Part shown: one piece after another, positions 21,248 through 31,696 of the stretch
How positions within the stretch are numbered: the first letter of the stretch is position 1
Layout: every line of letters starts with the position of its first letter
The notes under the pieces: generated by a model
The model's database searches: none
What the model was told of the DNA's origin: nothing
Seen by the model: only the letters and a program-made list of their open reading frames with translations
DNA from: Clostridium sp. CAG:780
Lineage (GTDB): Bacteria > Bacillota > Clostridia > TANB77 > CAG-508
Assembly (NCBI GenBank): GCA_000434195.1
Contig: HF994458.1
Span: 88,102-152,101, forward strand
Direction of reading: 5' to 3'
DNA: 64,000 nucleotides
Program-made: the position numbers and the translations under genes

Positions 21248-24200
21248 TTATTTGTTTTTTGTGATTTTTATTACTATTGCTAATCCAGCTATAAGTATCA
21301 ATCCACATATTGTTCCTATTATGTAGTAAATTCTTGTTTGTCCAAAAGGTGTTAGTATAGTTACATCAGCTGTGTCTGTATCTACCTCTTTGGTTGGTTC
21401 ATTAGGGTTTTGGTTACCTACTGTTGAGTACTCGATTTTTCTACCTATTTTGTTTTCGAAGTTTATTAACTCTGCCATGTTGTTATATGATAAATTGTTG
21501 TTTGCATCCACTCCTGACATTATGCTTGATAACGTTAGAGTTGTTGTAACTTGGCTTTGTTCTTCGTTACATAATTTTGGTATTAATATCTTGCCATCGT
21601 CTCCACCAAAAGAGTGTTTTAATATGGTTTTATATGTTTTTATATTTTCTGATGTTACGTCGTTTCCATTTGCATCTTTGTATTGGACAACCTTATTTGT
21701 TATAATTTCGTTTTTGTTCACTGTTACCCAACCTGTGTTTTTACTGTCTGTATATTGTAGGTTATTTGTCGATGCATTTCCTGAGCCTAACGAAGCTCCA
21801 ACATAGTCTATGACATCAAATACTTTTGTAGTTACAACTTCTTCTTGTCCGTCTCTTTTACCTGTGTAGTAGAATTTCTTACTTGCATAATCGGCTTCTC
21901 CTATGTTTTCCGCTGTCATCTTGTAGTCAATTTGTATTGTTGCACCATGCATCAATCCTTCGTCCATTGTTAGTATTACAGCTTGGTTTTGGGTAGGATT
22001 TCTTACCTCCGGTGTTTTCATTAAGTTATTGTCGTAACCTGTTGTATGTCCTTGCTTATCAATCCAAATTACGTTTGTTGCTTTTCCAGATGTGTTAAAT
22101 AATTCTTTTCCAGAAGATAGAGTTACTTTTACATTTGAAACTTCTTTTCTCATTGCTATTTGTTGTTTTGGTCTCTCTTGTAATCCTAAGTCAACGTTTT
22201 CCACTTCAAATCTTCTTCCCGAATCAGAATTTCCATCTGATGGATCTCTTTCTATTTGTAGCACTTTCTTACCAGTAATTGCTCCTATTGCAAAGTCTCC
22301 ATTTTTTAGTCTTTCTGCAAGTTCGTTTGCTCTTGCAACATCAGTTTTTCCTGAATATTGACCATTTACATAGCTTCTTGTTCCTGGTGTTGTTTCGTCT
22401 CCCCAAATATCTCTTGCATCTGAATAATTTACATCTGTTGGCTCTATTAATGTTCCAATTTCTCTATCTGGATTGTTTACATCAAATCCTGAATTTACTT
22501 TGTCATAATTGTATGTTGTTGATTTGTAGTCTTGTCCATTTGGATAGATGAATTTTACGTAATATTCTCCTGGTACAAATGATGTTATTTGGTATTTTCC
22601 ATTTTCATCTGTTATTGTTTCTGCGTCTACCCATGTTTTTGTATTTACATCAAACATTTTTGCTACATTATTTGTAGTTGCGTCTATTAATTGTACCTTT
22701 ATGTCTTTTATTCTATCTTCGTTGTCATCTTTTATTCCGTCTCCGACTGCTGTTTTTGCAGTATCATCCATTACAGTTCTCTTGTCTTCCCAAACTTCTC
22801 CACTAATTGTTCTTAATCCTTCTAATTGGAATTTAATTGGTGGTGCTTCGTCTGCATCAGATTCATATGTGTTTTTGTCATTAGGATCTGCATTTCCTGG
22901 GTTAGAGTCTACATCTACTCTTCCGGCTGGTTCTCCGCCTTTGTACTCTGTATAACTATCTTTGTTGTCTTTGTTTGGAGAAGTTGCCTTTTCTGAATAG
23001 TATGTTGCATATCCTGTTATTTCTGCCACATTTGATTTTCCTAAATCATCACTGCCTTGGTCTAATATCATTTTTCCGTTTTCGTCAACATCTACTTCAA
23101 ATACCACATAAATTATTATGCTGTCATATGATGGAATTTTATTTCCAGATAAGTCGAAGTACAACTTATTAAAGTTTGCTACTGTTTCTGTATGGTTGTT
23201 TTTGCTATTTTCAGAAGCAACTAAGTTGATTTTATTGTCTCCATCTTTTATGTATGCTTCTTTATATTTTAATTCTTTGTCAAAGTAGTCTACTACTTCT
23301 TTAACTTCACAATCGATGTTATCTGATAAATTCAATAGCTCAATTTTATATGTTACATTTGCTTTTAGTTTATCATCTGTATATTGATAATCAGATTCTT
23401 TGACTTCTCTTGTGTATGCTTGATTATAGTAGCCATCTGCTATTTTAGCTGTTACAGTCCATATTTCTCTATCTTGATTTTGGGCTTCTCTCTTATTATA
23501 TTTATAAGTTTGAGTGTAGCCTTTTATTGATAATTCCGCTTCATACACATCTTTCATTAATGCTATTTTTACTTCTTCTCTCTTTGTTATACCAAAGTTG
23601 ATGTTTTTAGTTGTTTTTTCAAAGTATTGTATATCACTTTCGTTTCCATGTCCTCCAGTATATGAAGAGATTGTATAACATTTATCTTCTATGTATGTTG
23701 GTCCTTTTGTGTTTATATCATTTTTGATTTCTGTTTCTCCAACTTTCATATTAGTTGTAATTGTCTCAAGCGCTTTATTTAAAGCATCTCTTTCTCCTTC
23801 TGACTCAGTTGCATTTGATGTCATAGGAGTGCTACTATCTTCCCATGGAGTATATTTCGCATGTTGATAATTTTGTCCATTATATACATATTCTATATAA
23901 TATTTTTGACCTTCTGGCACTTTGAATTGGTAATAACCATTTTCATCTGTTCTAGTGCTTATTGATGTAGAATCGCTATATTCTATATTCTCTCCGTCCT
24001 CTGTATGTAATGTTACAAGCATTCCTTGTATAAATTCTTCGTCATCATCTTTAATTCCATTTAATAATGAGTCTTTTCCATGTCTTATATCTTCCCATAC
24101 ATTTCCGCCAAGTTCGATATTTGCTCTATCATTGTTTATTTGTACAACAATATCTTTGTTTTGGCTTAAACTTGCTTCTGAATAAGAATCTTGCCCTTCT

Positions 24201-26335
24201 GCGTTTTTAAATCCTGATATAACTTTTACTTCTTTTGCTATATAACTCCAAGAATCTTTATCTGTAACTTTTGTTACTTGGATTTGTAATGTTCCTCCTA
24301 GCTTCTGATATTTATCAGGTGCTTGAATTTCCTCTATTTCTATTAAGTCTGTTCCGACTTCTTTTATTGCAACTTGTATTGGTGTTGCAAATTTTCCTTC
24401 TGCATTTGTTGTATATGTTCCTTTATCTGTACCATTTACTTTTACACTAAATTGAGCTCCTGCTAATTTCGTACCATTTTTTGAATCTATTTTATTTACA
24501 TTCAAGTTGTATGAGCCTTCTTTTATAACTGCAGGGTCTTCTGCATTTACATTTATTTTTAGCGTAGCTTGGTCTAATTGTACACTTACTCCATCTGATA
24601 GATTTTCTCCTGTTACAGATGTAACCTTAAATTCTCTAGTATTAGGGTCAACCGCTTTGTTTATTTTTATTGTAATTGGGTTATCTAATTTTTGGTATTT
24701 AGCATCAACAGAAGTTTCTGTCAATACCAAGGTATCTGTTCCTGCTAAGTTTATAGTTAATTCTATATTTAATTTGCCATTTGCATCTGTTGTAAATTTA
24801 TCTGTTTTTTGTCCATTAACTGTTGTATATAATTTTTTGCCATTTAATGTTGCTGTAAACTTTGCTCCTGCAACTGGTGACTTAAATTCAGAATCTATTT
24901 TACTTAAGCTCATTGTATATTTTGATGATTTATATGTTGCAATATTTAAAGTTGCTGAACTTGAATCTTCTGTTGTTTTTACTGTTCCCTCAGCAGTCAC
25001 AAATGGTTGATAATAGTATCCTACTTCTTTTCCGTATACTTTATAAATTTGAATATCTGAATAAGATTTATATGTTGATTTTACTGTAATTTTAGTTATA
25101 CTGCCAAATCCATTTTTTTCTATATCTTTTACTACTATATAAAATTGACTTCCTGATGTTGGAATGTTTTTTCCTTGGCTTCCATCAGCATAAATATAAG
25201 GATTTGTATCTTGTGTAACAGTTCCTTTATCTCCTTCTACTGTTATTCCAGATATTGTTCTCTCTGTATTATATTTTAATGTAAATGGTCCTAATTTATA
25301 TGTATCATCCTTTCCATCAATTTTCTCTATTTTTGCATTATTAGAAGTAATTTCTGTTGGAGTATTATTGGTTTCCGTATTTGCTATTTTTTGAGCAGCT
25401 AGTTGAGCTTCTTTATATAAGTCAACCGCTTTTGTTACTGTTTGTAATCTTGTCCAATCTCCCTTATGTATTCCTGCTCTTGCAACAACAAATTTTTGAA
25501 AATTCTCCATTGATCCATATGTAGATATTTCAGAAATCTTTGCTTTTTCTGCAGCTGTTACTCCATTTTTATTTATTTCCGCTTGGTCTTCAGCTGTCAA
25601 ATTCATTTCTTTACTATAGGCAGAAATCCATATTGCTATTTGTTGTTCTCTTGTAAAATTGTACCAATTAACATTTTCTCCTTCCGGTACATATTTATAC
25701 ATTATATATTTCCATGTATTTATAAGTGACTGAGTTACTGTAACTGCATATCTTGATTGATTATCATTATGGAACTCATTACCTTCGATAACCTCTGCAA
25801 CTTCATAATCAGCTGTTATTTCATGTCCATATGTATCTCTTGAAGCTACACCTCTTGTTGGGTCAACACAAAATATTGGCCTATTAATTATTACCGGGTT
25901 CCATTTTACCGTGCCTATCTCTCCTGTCGTGTATTCATCACTATCCCATTTGGGTGCATTATTTCCTACAAAAACTGTATCGTCTCTAGTTGTTCTCATT
26001 ATAGGCATGAAAAAGTTCCAAGATTTATAATATTTTTTCAATGCCTGTATACTATCATATCTGTCACCAGAAGTACTTTGGTCGTTGTATACTACATCTA
26101 TCTTGCCATCACGAAATGGTTCATCCACTCCTACTAACACATATGCTGTTTTTGAATTATCATTCTTTCTTTTTGCATATTTTTGAAAATTTATTATTTC
26201 CCTCAAAGTATACTTAGTATATTTAGGTAGAGTCACAGCAGCATAAGTTCTATTTTGTATGCTTATAATACCAATTAGTAAGGTCATTACAAATACTATA
26301 ATTTTTATTATTTTATTTTGCATTTTTCTTCTCAT
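21248..26335 (-). CDS. Giant surface adhesin A1: thioester-like head, SpaA/Cna-type and SdrD-type B domains
   Basis: 1695 aa. A signal peptide (about residues 1-33) leads to an N-terminal domain with PIFCVD (Cys156) and EQQIAIW (Gln232). The spacing and context resemble the Cys-Gln thioester domains of Gram-positive adhesins. SpaA/Cna-like prealbumin domains follow, with the repeated pattern Lys-Ile-Asp-Ser ... Gly-Ala-x-Phe ... Thr-x-Gly-Lys (about residues 475-730). Two SdrD-type B domains (GNVWED and GEVWED starts) have the GxY-x-F pattern and are separated by DUF11-like regions. The C-terminus is TPFGQ, one membrane helix and a short Lys-rich tail, with no LPXTG. It sits 16 nt downstream of the B1 gene and is co-transcribed with it. 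A role as an adhesin is inference from architecture. Confidence 0.85.
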   Translation of the reverse strand: MRRKMQNKIIKIIVFVMTLLIGIISIQNRTYAAVTLPKYTKYTLREIINFQKYAKRKNDNSKTAYVLVGVDEPFRDGKIDVVYNDQSTSGDRYDSIQALKKYYKSWNFFMPIMRTTRDDTVFVGNNAPKWDSDEYTTGEIGTVKWNPVIINRPIFCVDPTRGVASRDTYGHEITADYEVAEVIEGNEFHNDNQSRYAVTVTQSLINTWKYIMYKYVPEGENVNWYNFTREQQIAIWISAYSKEMNLTAEDQAEINKNGVTAAEKAKISEISTYGSMENFQKFVVARAGIHKGDWTRLQTVTKAVDLYKEAQLAAQKIANTETNNTPTEITSNNAKIEKIDGKDDTYKLGPFTLKYNTERTISGITVEGDKGTVTQDTNPYIYADGSQGKNIPTSGSQFYIVVKDIEKNGFGSITKITVKSTYKSYSDIQIYKVYGKEVGYYYQPFVTAEGTVKTTEDSSSATLNIATYKSSKYTMSLSKIDSEFKSPVAGAKFTATLNGKKLYTTVNGQKTDKFTTDANGKLNIELTINLAGTDTLVLTETSVDAKYQKLDNPITIKINKAVDPNTREFKVTSVTGENLSDGVSVQLDQATLKINVNAEDPAVIKEGSYNLNVNKIDSKNGTKLAGAQFSVKVNGTDKGTYTTNAEGKFATPIQVAIKEVGTDLIEIEEIQAPDKYQKLGGTLQIQVTKVTDKDSWSYIAKEVKVISGFKNAEGQDSYSEASLSQNKDIVVQINNDRANIELGGNVWEDIRHGKDSLLNGIKDDDEEFIQGMLVTLHTEDGENIEYSDSTSISTRTDENGYYQFKVPEGQKYYIEYVYNGQNYQHAKYTPWEDSSTPMTSNATESEGERDALNKALETITTNMKVGETEIKNDINTKGPTYIEDKCYTISSYTGGHGNESDIQYFEKTTKNINFGITKREEVKIALMKDVYEAELSIKGYTQTYKYNKREAQNQDREIWTVTAKIADGYYNQAYTREVKESDYQYTDDKLKANVTYKIELLNLSDNIDCEVKEVVDYFDKELKYKEAYIKDGDNKINLVASENSKNNHTETVANFNKLYFDLSGNKIPSYDSIIIYVVFEVDVDENGKMILDQGSDDLGKSNVAEITGYATYYSEKATSPNKDNKDSYTEYKGGEPAGRVDVDSNPGNADPNDKNTYESDADEAPPIKFQLEGLRTISGEVWEDKRTVMDDTAKTAVGDGIKDDNEDRIKDIKVQLIDATTNNVAKMFDVNTKTWVDAETITDENGKYQITSFVPGEYYVKFIYPNGQDYKSTTYNYDKVNSGFDVNNPDREIGTLIEPTDVNYSDARDIWGDETTPGTRSYVNGQYSGKTDVARANELAERLKNGDFAIGAITGKKVLQIERDPSDGNSDSGRRFEVENVDLGLQERPKQQIAMRKEVSNVKVTLSSGKELFNTSGKATNVIWIDKQGHTTGYDNNLMKTPEVRNPTQNQAVILTMDEGLMHGATIQIDYKMTAENIGEADYASKKFYYTGKRDGQEEVVTTKVFDVIDYVGASLGSGNASTNNLQYTDSKNTGWVTVNKNEIITNKVVQYKDANGNDVTSENIKTYKTILKHSFGGDDGKILIPKLCNEEQSQVTTTLTLSSIMSGVDANNNLSYNNMAELINFENKIGRKIEYSTVGNQNPNEPTKEVDTDTADVTILTPFGQTRIYYIIGTICGLILIAGLAIVIKITKNK

Positions 26336-26351
26336 TTTCTCCCTCCTTCCT

Positions 26352-29300
26352 TTAATTTTTTATTACATATTTTTTAATTGAGTAAATTCCTACAAATAAT
26401 ATTCCTAATACAGAAATTATTAATGTTGTATAAATTACCATTTGTCCAGTTCGTACTGTTATTACTACATTTGCACTTCCCAAGTCATTTTCTTTTTCGC
26501 TCTTATTTCCTGGTGTTGAGTTTTTATCTTGTAGTCCTAGTATGTTGTAGTCTTCTGCAATTTCTGCTGTATTTACAACTGTTCCTGTGTTTTCTCCTGT
26601 CATCTTTTTAGATAGTACTAAAGTAATTTCTTTGCTTTCTCCTGGATTAATTACTGTTTTTGATAATTCTTCACTATATATGTTTCCATCTTTTCCAATG
26701 TATGCATTTGGATTTAGTTCTGCACTAAATTTCAAATCATCAGGTATATAGTCGACTATCTTTTTCGCATATCCTGGTACATTTCCTTCGTTTTTAACTA
26801 CTATTTTGTATTCTATTATTACTGTACTTGATGCCATTTGTCTTGATGCAATTTCTGTTTTTACTAGAGTTTTATCTTTGTTTTGATATTCGTTTATAGA
26901 AACTCCTGTATCATTGTTTACTGTTATTTTATTTATATACTTTTGCAAACTTAAATCAAATTCTGCAACTCTGTATATACCAAGGTCTATGTTTTCTATG
27001 CTTGAATTTAGCATTTCGATTGTATCTGTTAAAGCAACTTTTGTATCAATTCCCTGATATACTATTGTAGAGTTTATAGCATCTGAGTTTACTTGCTCAT
27101 CTACTCCATTCTTTTGATATTCTGTTACTGTATATACTTGTGTATTATATAAGAATGCTACTAAATACTCTCCTTTTTGAACTTTATCAAATGTATATCT
27201 TCCTATTGAATTTGTTATTGTTGTTAGTTCTAACTTTCCTGTTTTCTTATTTATTAATAGTACTGTTATGCCAGATACTGTTTCTTCATTTGAATCGTAT
27301 TTACCGTTTTTATTTGCGTCTATCCAGATTTTTCCTCTTATCTTATTTCCTTTGTCATCTTCTCCTGGATCTACTATCTCATTATTTGATACAATTCCGT
27401 TTTCTTCATTGTTTGATATCTCATTATTGCCTTCTATTGTATTATTGTTGTCATCTTCATCATCCTTAATAGCTTTTATTATAAAAGTTATTGTAGGAGA
27501 TTGTTTTGTACCCAGTCCATAGTGTTCTGTTTCTAGATAGCTTGCTGTTTGTTGTTCTTTGTCTGTTTGCTCTTGTGTTACTCTTAATGTAATTGTTATT
27601 ATTGCTTTATCTTTTTCAGGTAATTCTGATACAATGTATTCAACTCTTTTTTCTGTTTCATTCTTTTGTGTTATATAACTCTCTGTTCCGTTAACTACAA
27701 TGTTTCCAGATACAAATTCTGTTCCTTCTGGTATATTGTAAATTGTTGTTATATCATTAATTTTATCTTCGCCAGTATTTACTAGTTCAAATTGTGTTGT
27801 AATTAAATCATCTGTTTCTACATATATATCAGTTAAATTATTAGCTGTTATATCATATGAAATATTTTTAGTTTCTATCATGACAATATTTGACACATAT
27901 TCTTTTCCATCAATATTTGTTGTAGCTTGAGTTCTCATATCGTTACTAATCTGTTTAATTTCTGCTCTTATTGTGATATTTTCATTATCCGTTAATTCTG
28001 GAACAACTATTGTAACTATGGTTCCGGCTTCATTTGCTGTTATTGTACAGTTTGTATATACTGTATTTACGCTACTAACGTATTTAGTTCCTTCTGGCAA
28101 TCTATATTCTATCTTTAAGTTTTTAAGGCTTTGACTTTGTAACTTATTTATTGCTAATTCCATTTCAACCATGTCGCCAACGCCCATTTTTAGATAATTG
28201 TATTGTATGTAGTTTGATAAAGCTATCGGTGCATCTATTATTGTAATATTATATTCATTTGTTTTTATATACCCTTCATACTGATCAGCTTTTATCCTTG
28301 AAATAATAGATGTTTCTCCAATTTCAGATAATATTAAGAATATTGGCACTTTTTTAGTTTCTCCAGGATTTATGTTATTTACAGAAGCTTTAACTACTCC
28401 GTTTTCACATGTTACAGAACTTATTGTGTCACGGTACGTCATATGCTCTGGTAAAGGTATTTCTACACTAACATTTTCTAAAACTTGACTTCCTGTATTT
28501 TTTATTTCTGTGTACATTGTTACTCTTTTACCATATGTTACTGTTCCATTGTTTTCGAAATCATATGTGTATAGTCTAGCTTCTATTGATGGTCCGTCTT
28601 CTGCTTTTAATGTAATTTCTGGTGAAGCCTTTGTTTCTGCAACAGTCCCTGTTTCTGAATTATTATTTAGATATACCATGTAGTTTGATTTAATTTGGTC
28701 TTTGTAATTTACTTCTGCTGGTATGTTCAAAGAATAACTCCATGAAACATCTTTGTGAGAAACCATTTCGTTATCTAATACTATTAAATAAGATTTTGCT
28801 GCACTGTAGTTAGCAACTGCTGTTGACCAACCATTGCTTACTTTGCTTAAATCACTGTCTGCTGAATCATTTTCTGAATAGTATATAGTGTATGAGCTTG
28901 CTCCATTTAGAGTGATTGCTCCATTTAATGTAGTATTAATTGTATTACCCATTAATGAGCTATCTGTGTAATTTGCTGATTTTGTATTTGGAATTCTTCC
29001 TAATATTTTTACTTCTGAAACTCCATTTTCATAGTTGTTTATTATTCTTCCATTTGCATTTGCTGTTCTTGCATTTTTGAATGCATCTAATTTGCCTACT
29101 GTTGTTTCTTCATTTACTAGTGAGATTTTTGCGCCATCTTCTGAATATGCGCTTATTTCATTTATTGCTACAATTCCTTTTGGTGCTACTACGTTTAATG
29201 TTGTTGATACTCTGTTTGTTGTTCCTGCATCATTCTCATTTGTGTATTCCATTGCCAATACATCTTGTTTTGATGCTATTGTTTTATCTGCATCTATGTC

Positions 29301-31301
29301 TGCATATATCACTACACTTGTTCCTTTTGATGCTTGGTCATTGTATTTTGTTTGTTCTCCTTGGAAAGGAATTCTTATAACTTTGCTTCCCCCAACATTT
29401 TCTACTTGAGCTTCTCCCATTTGTAATTCTTCATTGTACAATGGTTTTACAGATTTTATTCTTATGTCTGTTATGTATGAAGGTAAAGATATTCTTATTT
29501 CTGGATTTTTATATAGTAAATCCTTCTCAGACATTGTTTTTAATATTGCTGTTATTCCTACATTTTCATTTGTTATTACAGTAGATATATTTGAGTCTAT
29601 TGATATTTCTGCATTTGATGTTGGTTCTACTAGTTCTACGAAGTTTTCTTTTTCTACTTTTCCAACTTCATTTGTTCCTAAGAAAGCTTTTGTTGTTGTA
29701 AATGTTCTTAATGCTTTTAAAGTTTTTATTACGTCTGTGCTATATTCTGTTTCTTTGTTTATTGCCTTTTCTATGTTTATCTTTAATTTTCCTTCTGCTA
29801 CTGGTTTTGTTGTTTCTATTGTAATGCTGTTTGCGCCCTTTGTTGAAAGGTCTAATACTATATTTCCATCTTCATCAGGTGTTAAAGTTTTATCAGCTGT
29901 TTCTATAACAGCTTCATTTGCTATAATTTTTATTACACCATCTGTTCCAAATATTCTTTGGAAGTCAGCTTGTGATATTTTTACATTTTTAACATATAGA
30001 TTATTTGCTGTTGTTGCGATTGTGCTTGCTTTTTCATCTATAAACGTGTCACTATTTGCAGTTATTGTAAGTTTGTCCATTAAATCTGCATAACCTACTT
30101 CTATACTGTATTCCTCGTTTATGCTTGATTCTCTCTTGTTTTCTTCTTCTGTTGTTTTGTTTAGATACATGTATCCTTTTCCGATTGTTGATTCTTTTAT
30201 TGTTTTTTCAAAGTCAATAAATTCTCCTAATTTACCGCTCATTGTTTGATTTATGCTTGCTGTTATCTCTTTTGTTACTTCTGTGTCTGCATAAGCCACA
30301 CATTTGTAGTTTGCTGTTGATCGAACTTGCTCTGTGTTTGCTCTTGTATGTTCATATACATTTGCCGAATAAATATAATTTATTACATATTCGTCTGAGT
30401 TTTCTTTATTCCAATCAACTTCTCCTGATTCATTTTCTGTGTTTGTCATTGTTATTGTTAGTAGTGAATTTTCTTTGTCATAACTATAATTTGCTTCTGT
30501 AAATTCTTTTCCTGTATTCTCTCCATTTGTTGCACTTGTGCTATTTGCATATACTTTTACTTTTTCTGGTTTTTCTTCTCCTATTGATGGCACTGTTATT
30601 TTTATTTCTGTTGTTTTTATTGGCAATATGTTTTGTTTTATGTTTGTTTTAACTTTTGTTTGTAATAAAAGACCCTTTTGTTGATCTATGCTGTAAGGAA
30701 TGTATTTTGTTATTCCATATCCTAGTTCTAGTTCTGGTTCTGCGTGCCATTGTGTATGTATAACAATTGTTTTTGATATTATTTTTTGTTTTATGTTTGA
30801 GTTTGTATAGCTTCCTGTTACTTTTACTGTATTGTCTTGGTTAAATTCATTTATTTTTATTTTGTTGTCATTGTTTTTTGGGGAAATATTTAAAACAATT
30901 TCTGTTTCGCCTGGTGCTACAATTTTGTTTAATACTACAGCTTTTTTGTCTTGGTTGATTGTTTGTATTTTACCAGCATTACTTTCATCATCTGCTATTT
31001 CAAAATTGCATGCTGAAAAGTCTATCGTTGTATTTTCAAGATAGCCCACTTCTTTTACTTTTACCTTAACGTACACCTTCTTCTCTTCTTCTTGCTGAAT
31101 ATCTATAACCTTTGTGTGTGTTCCGCCCTTGTAGTAAACATCTATTTCGACATTGTCGTTATTGGTTGTTACTCCTTGGTTTTCTAGTTCACTTGCTGTT
31201 TTGAATTCATCTTTGGCATAGCTTATTACTGGGCTTGCCACTGTTAGCAATAGCATTAGTGCTAGAATTGATGAAATTATTTTAGTTATTCTTGTTTGCA
31301 T
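26352..31301 (-). CDS. Giant surface protein B1: repeated beta-sandwich stalk with SdrD-type domain
   Basis: 1649 aa. A signal peptide ends near residue 29. Most of the chain is Thr/Asn/Val-rich beta-sandwich modules resembling DUF11 and other surface-stalk domains. One SdrD-type B domain (RGKIWIDANKNGKYD) sits near residue 1370, and a DUF11-like domain follows (IEYKIVVKNEGNVPGY). The tail is a VRTGQ motif, a membrane helix and Lys residues. SD GGGGG lies 7 nt before the ATG. It is first in an operon with A1 and has its own promoter. It is a paralogue of B2 (36707-41620). Function is inferred: an elongated surface stalk that may work with its partner A. Confidence 0.82.
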   Translation of the reverse strand: MQTRITKIISSILALMLLLTVASPVISYAKDEFKTASELENQGVTTNNDNVEIDVYYKGGTHTKVIDIQQEEEKKVYVKVKVKEVGYLENTTIDFSACNFEIADDESNAGKIQTINQDKKAVVLNKIVAPGETEIVLNISPKNNDNKIKINEFNQDNTVKVTGSYTNSNIKQKIISKTIVIHTQWHAEPELELGYGITKYIPYSIDQQKGLLLQTKVKTNIKQNILPIKTTEIKITVPSIGEEKPEKVKVYANSTSATNGENTGKEFTEANYSYDKENSLLTITMTNTENESGEVDWNKENSDEYVINYIYSANVYEHTRANTEQVRSTANYKCVAYADTEVTKEITASINQTMSGKLGEFIDFEKTIKESTIGKGYMYLNKTTEEENKRESSINEEYSIEVGYADLMDKLTITANSDTFIDEKASTIATTANNLYVKNVKISQADFQRIFGTDGVIKIIANEAVIETADKTLTPDEDGNIVLDLSTKGANSITIETTKPVAEGKLKINIEKAINKETEYSTDVIKTLKALRTFTTTKAFLGTNEVGKVEKENFVELVEPTSNAEISIDSNISTVITNENVGITAILKTMSEKDLLYKNPEIRISLPSYITDIRIKSVKPLYNEELQMGEAQVENVGGSKVIRIPFQGEQTKYNDQASKGTSVVIYADIDADKTIASKQDVLAMEYTNENDAGTTNRVSTTLNVVAPKGIVAINEISAYSEDGAKISLVNEETTVGKLDAFKNARTANANGRIINNYENGVSEVKILGRIPNTKSANYTDSSLMGNTINTTLNGAITLNGASSYTIYYSENDSADSDLSKVSNGWSTAVANYSAAKSYLIVLDNEMVSHKDVSWSYSLNIPAEVNYKDQIKSNYMVYLNNNSETGTVAETKASPEITLKAEDGPSIEARLYTYDFENNGTVTYGKRVTMYTEIKNTGSQVLENVSVEIPLPEHMTYRDTISSVTCENGVVKASVNNINPGETKKVPIFLILSEIGETSIISRIKADQYEGYIKTNEYNITIIDAPIALSNYIQYNYLKMGVGDMVEMELAINKLQSQSLKNLKIEYRLPEGTKYVSSVNTVYTNCTITANEAGTIVTIVVPELTDNENITIRAEIKQISNDMRTQATTNIDGKEYVSNIVMIETKNISYDITANNLTDIYVETDDLITTQFELVNTGEDKINDITTIYNIPEGTEFVSGNIVVNGTESYITQKNETEKRVEYIVSELPEKDKAIITITLRVTQEQTDKEQQTASYLETEHYGLGTKQSPTITFIIKAIKDDEDDNNNTIEGNNEISNNEENGIVSNNEIVDPGEDDKGNKIRGKIWIDANKNGKYDSNEETVSGITVLLINKKTGKLELTTITNSIGRYTFDKVQKGEYLVAFLYNTQVYTVTEYQKNGVDEQVNSDAINSTIVYQGIDTKVALTDTIEMLNSSIENIDLGIYRVAEFDLSLQKYINKITVNNDTGVSINEYQNKDKTLVKTEIASRQMASSTVIIEYKIVVKNEGNVPGYAKKIVDYIPDDLKFSAELNPNAYIGKDGNIYSEELSKTVINPGESKEITLVLSKKMTGENTGTVVNTAEIAEDYNILGLQDKNSTPGNKSEKENDLGSANVVITVRTGQMVIYTTLIISVLGILFVGIYSIKKYVIKN

Positions 31302-31336
31302 AGTTTAACCCCCAAAATATTTATTATATTTACTTT

Positions 31337-31365
31337 ATTATCACTCATTTTTTAAGGTTTTTCAA
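31337..31365 (-). promoter_or_regulatory. Sigma-A promoter of the B1-A1 pair
   Basis: TTGAAA (31360-31365) and GATAAT (31337-31342) with a 17-nt spacer on the minus strand. The -35 is identical to that of the B2-A2 promoter. Confidence 0.7.
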
Positions 31366-31417
31366 TGGTAATACTTACCTAAAAAAAGCACGTTTTTTTG
31401 ATATAATTACGGATATT

Positions 31418-31466
31418 TCTTTTCTTAGGGTTTATTAAATTTCTATTACATTTTTTGCTTTATTTT
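31418..31466 (-). repeat. Upstream element shared with the B2-A2 pair
   Basis: This block matches 41806-41850 over about 40 nt with few changes (shared core ATTACATTTTTT and TTTCTT). In both places it lies roughly 55-125 nt upstream of the -35. It is either a leftover of the pair duplication or a kept regulatory site. The rest of 31367-31639 is AT-rich with no gene. Confidence 0.5.
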
Positions 31467-31639
31467 TACTCTTTTTTATAGTTTTATTTTTACCCATAAT
31501 ATGGTATTTTTCTTCCTTCCCTAAGCTTTTCTCGTTTTTGCACTTTCAGTTTAATTTTTGTAAAATCTTCCAAACTCTATATTTCCCTAATGTTTTCCAC
31601 TTTTTTGTCACATTTTGTGGATTCTTGGCATAATAAAAA

Positions 31640-31671
31640 AACAACTTATTAGATTTCTCTAATAAGCTGTT
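31640..31671 (-). terminator. Intrinsic terminator of the first surface-protein pair
   Basis: A 14-bp stem (31640-31653 with 31658-31671, one wobble), a 4-nt loop and T7 on the minus strand, 25 nt past the A2 stop. Confidence 0.9.
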
Positions 31672-31696
31672 TTTATTTATCCGTTTAAGATAGATT

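Noticed and set aside
29434..30093. A 219-aa plus-strand open frame opposite the B1 surface gene (also 39369-40049 and others)
   Set aside because: These lie antisense to large Thr/Asn/Val-rich coding regions, lack SDs and promoters, and have hydrophobic low-complexity products expected from reading such genes backwards.
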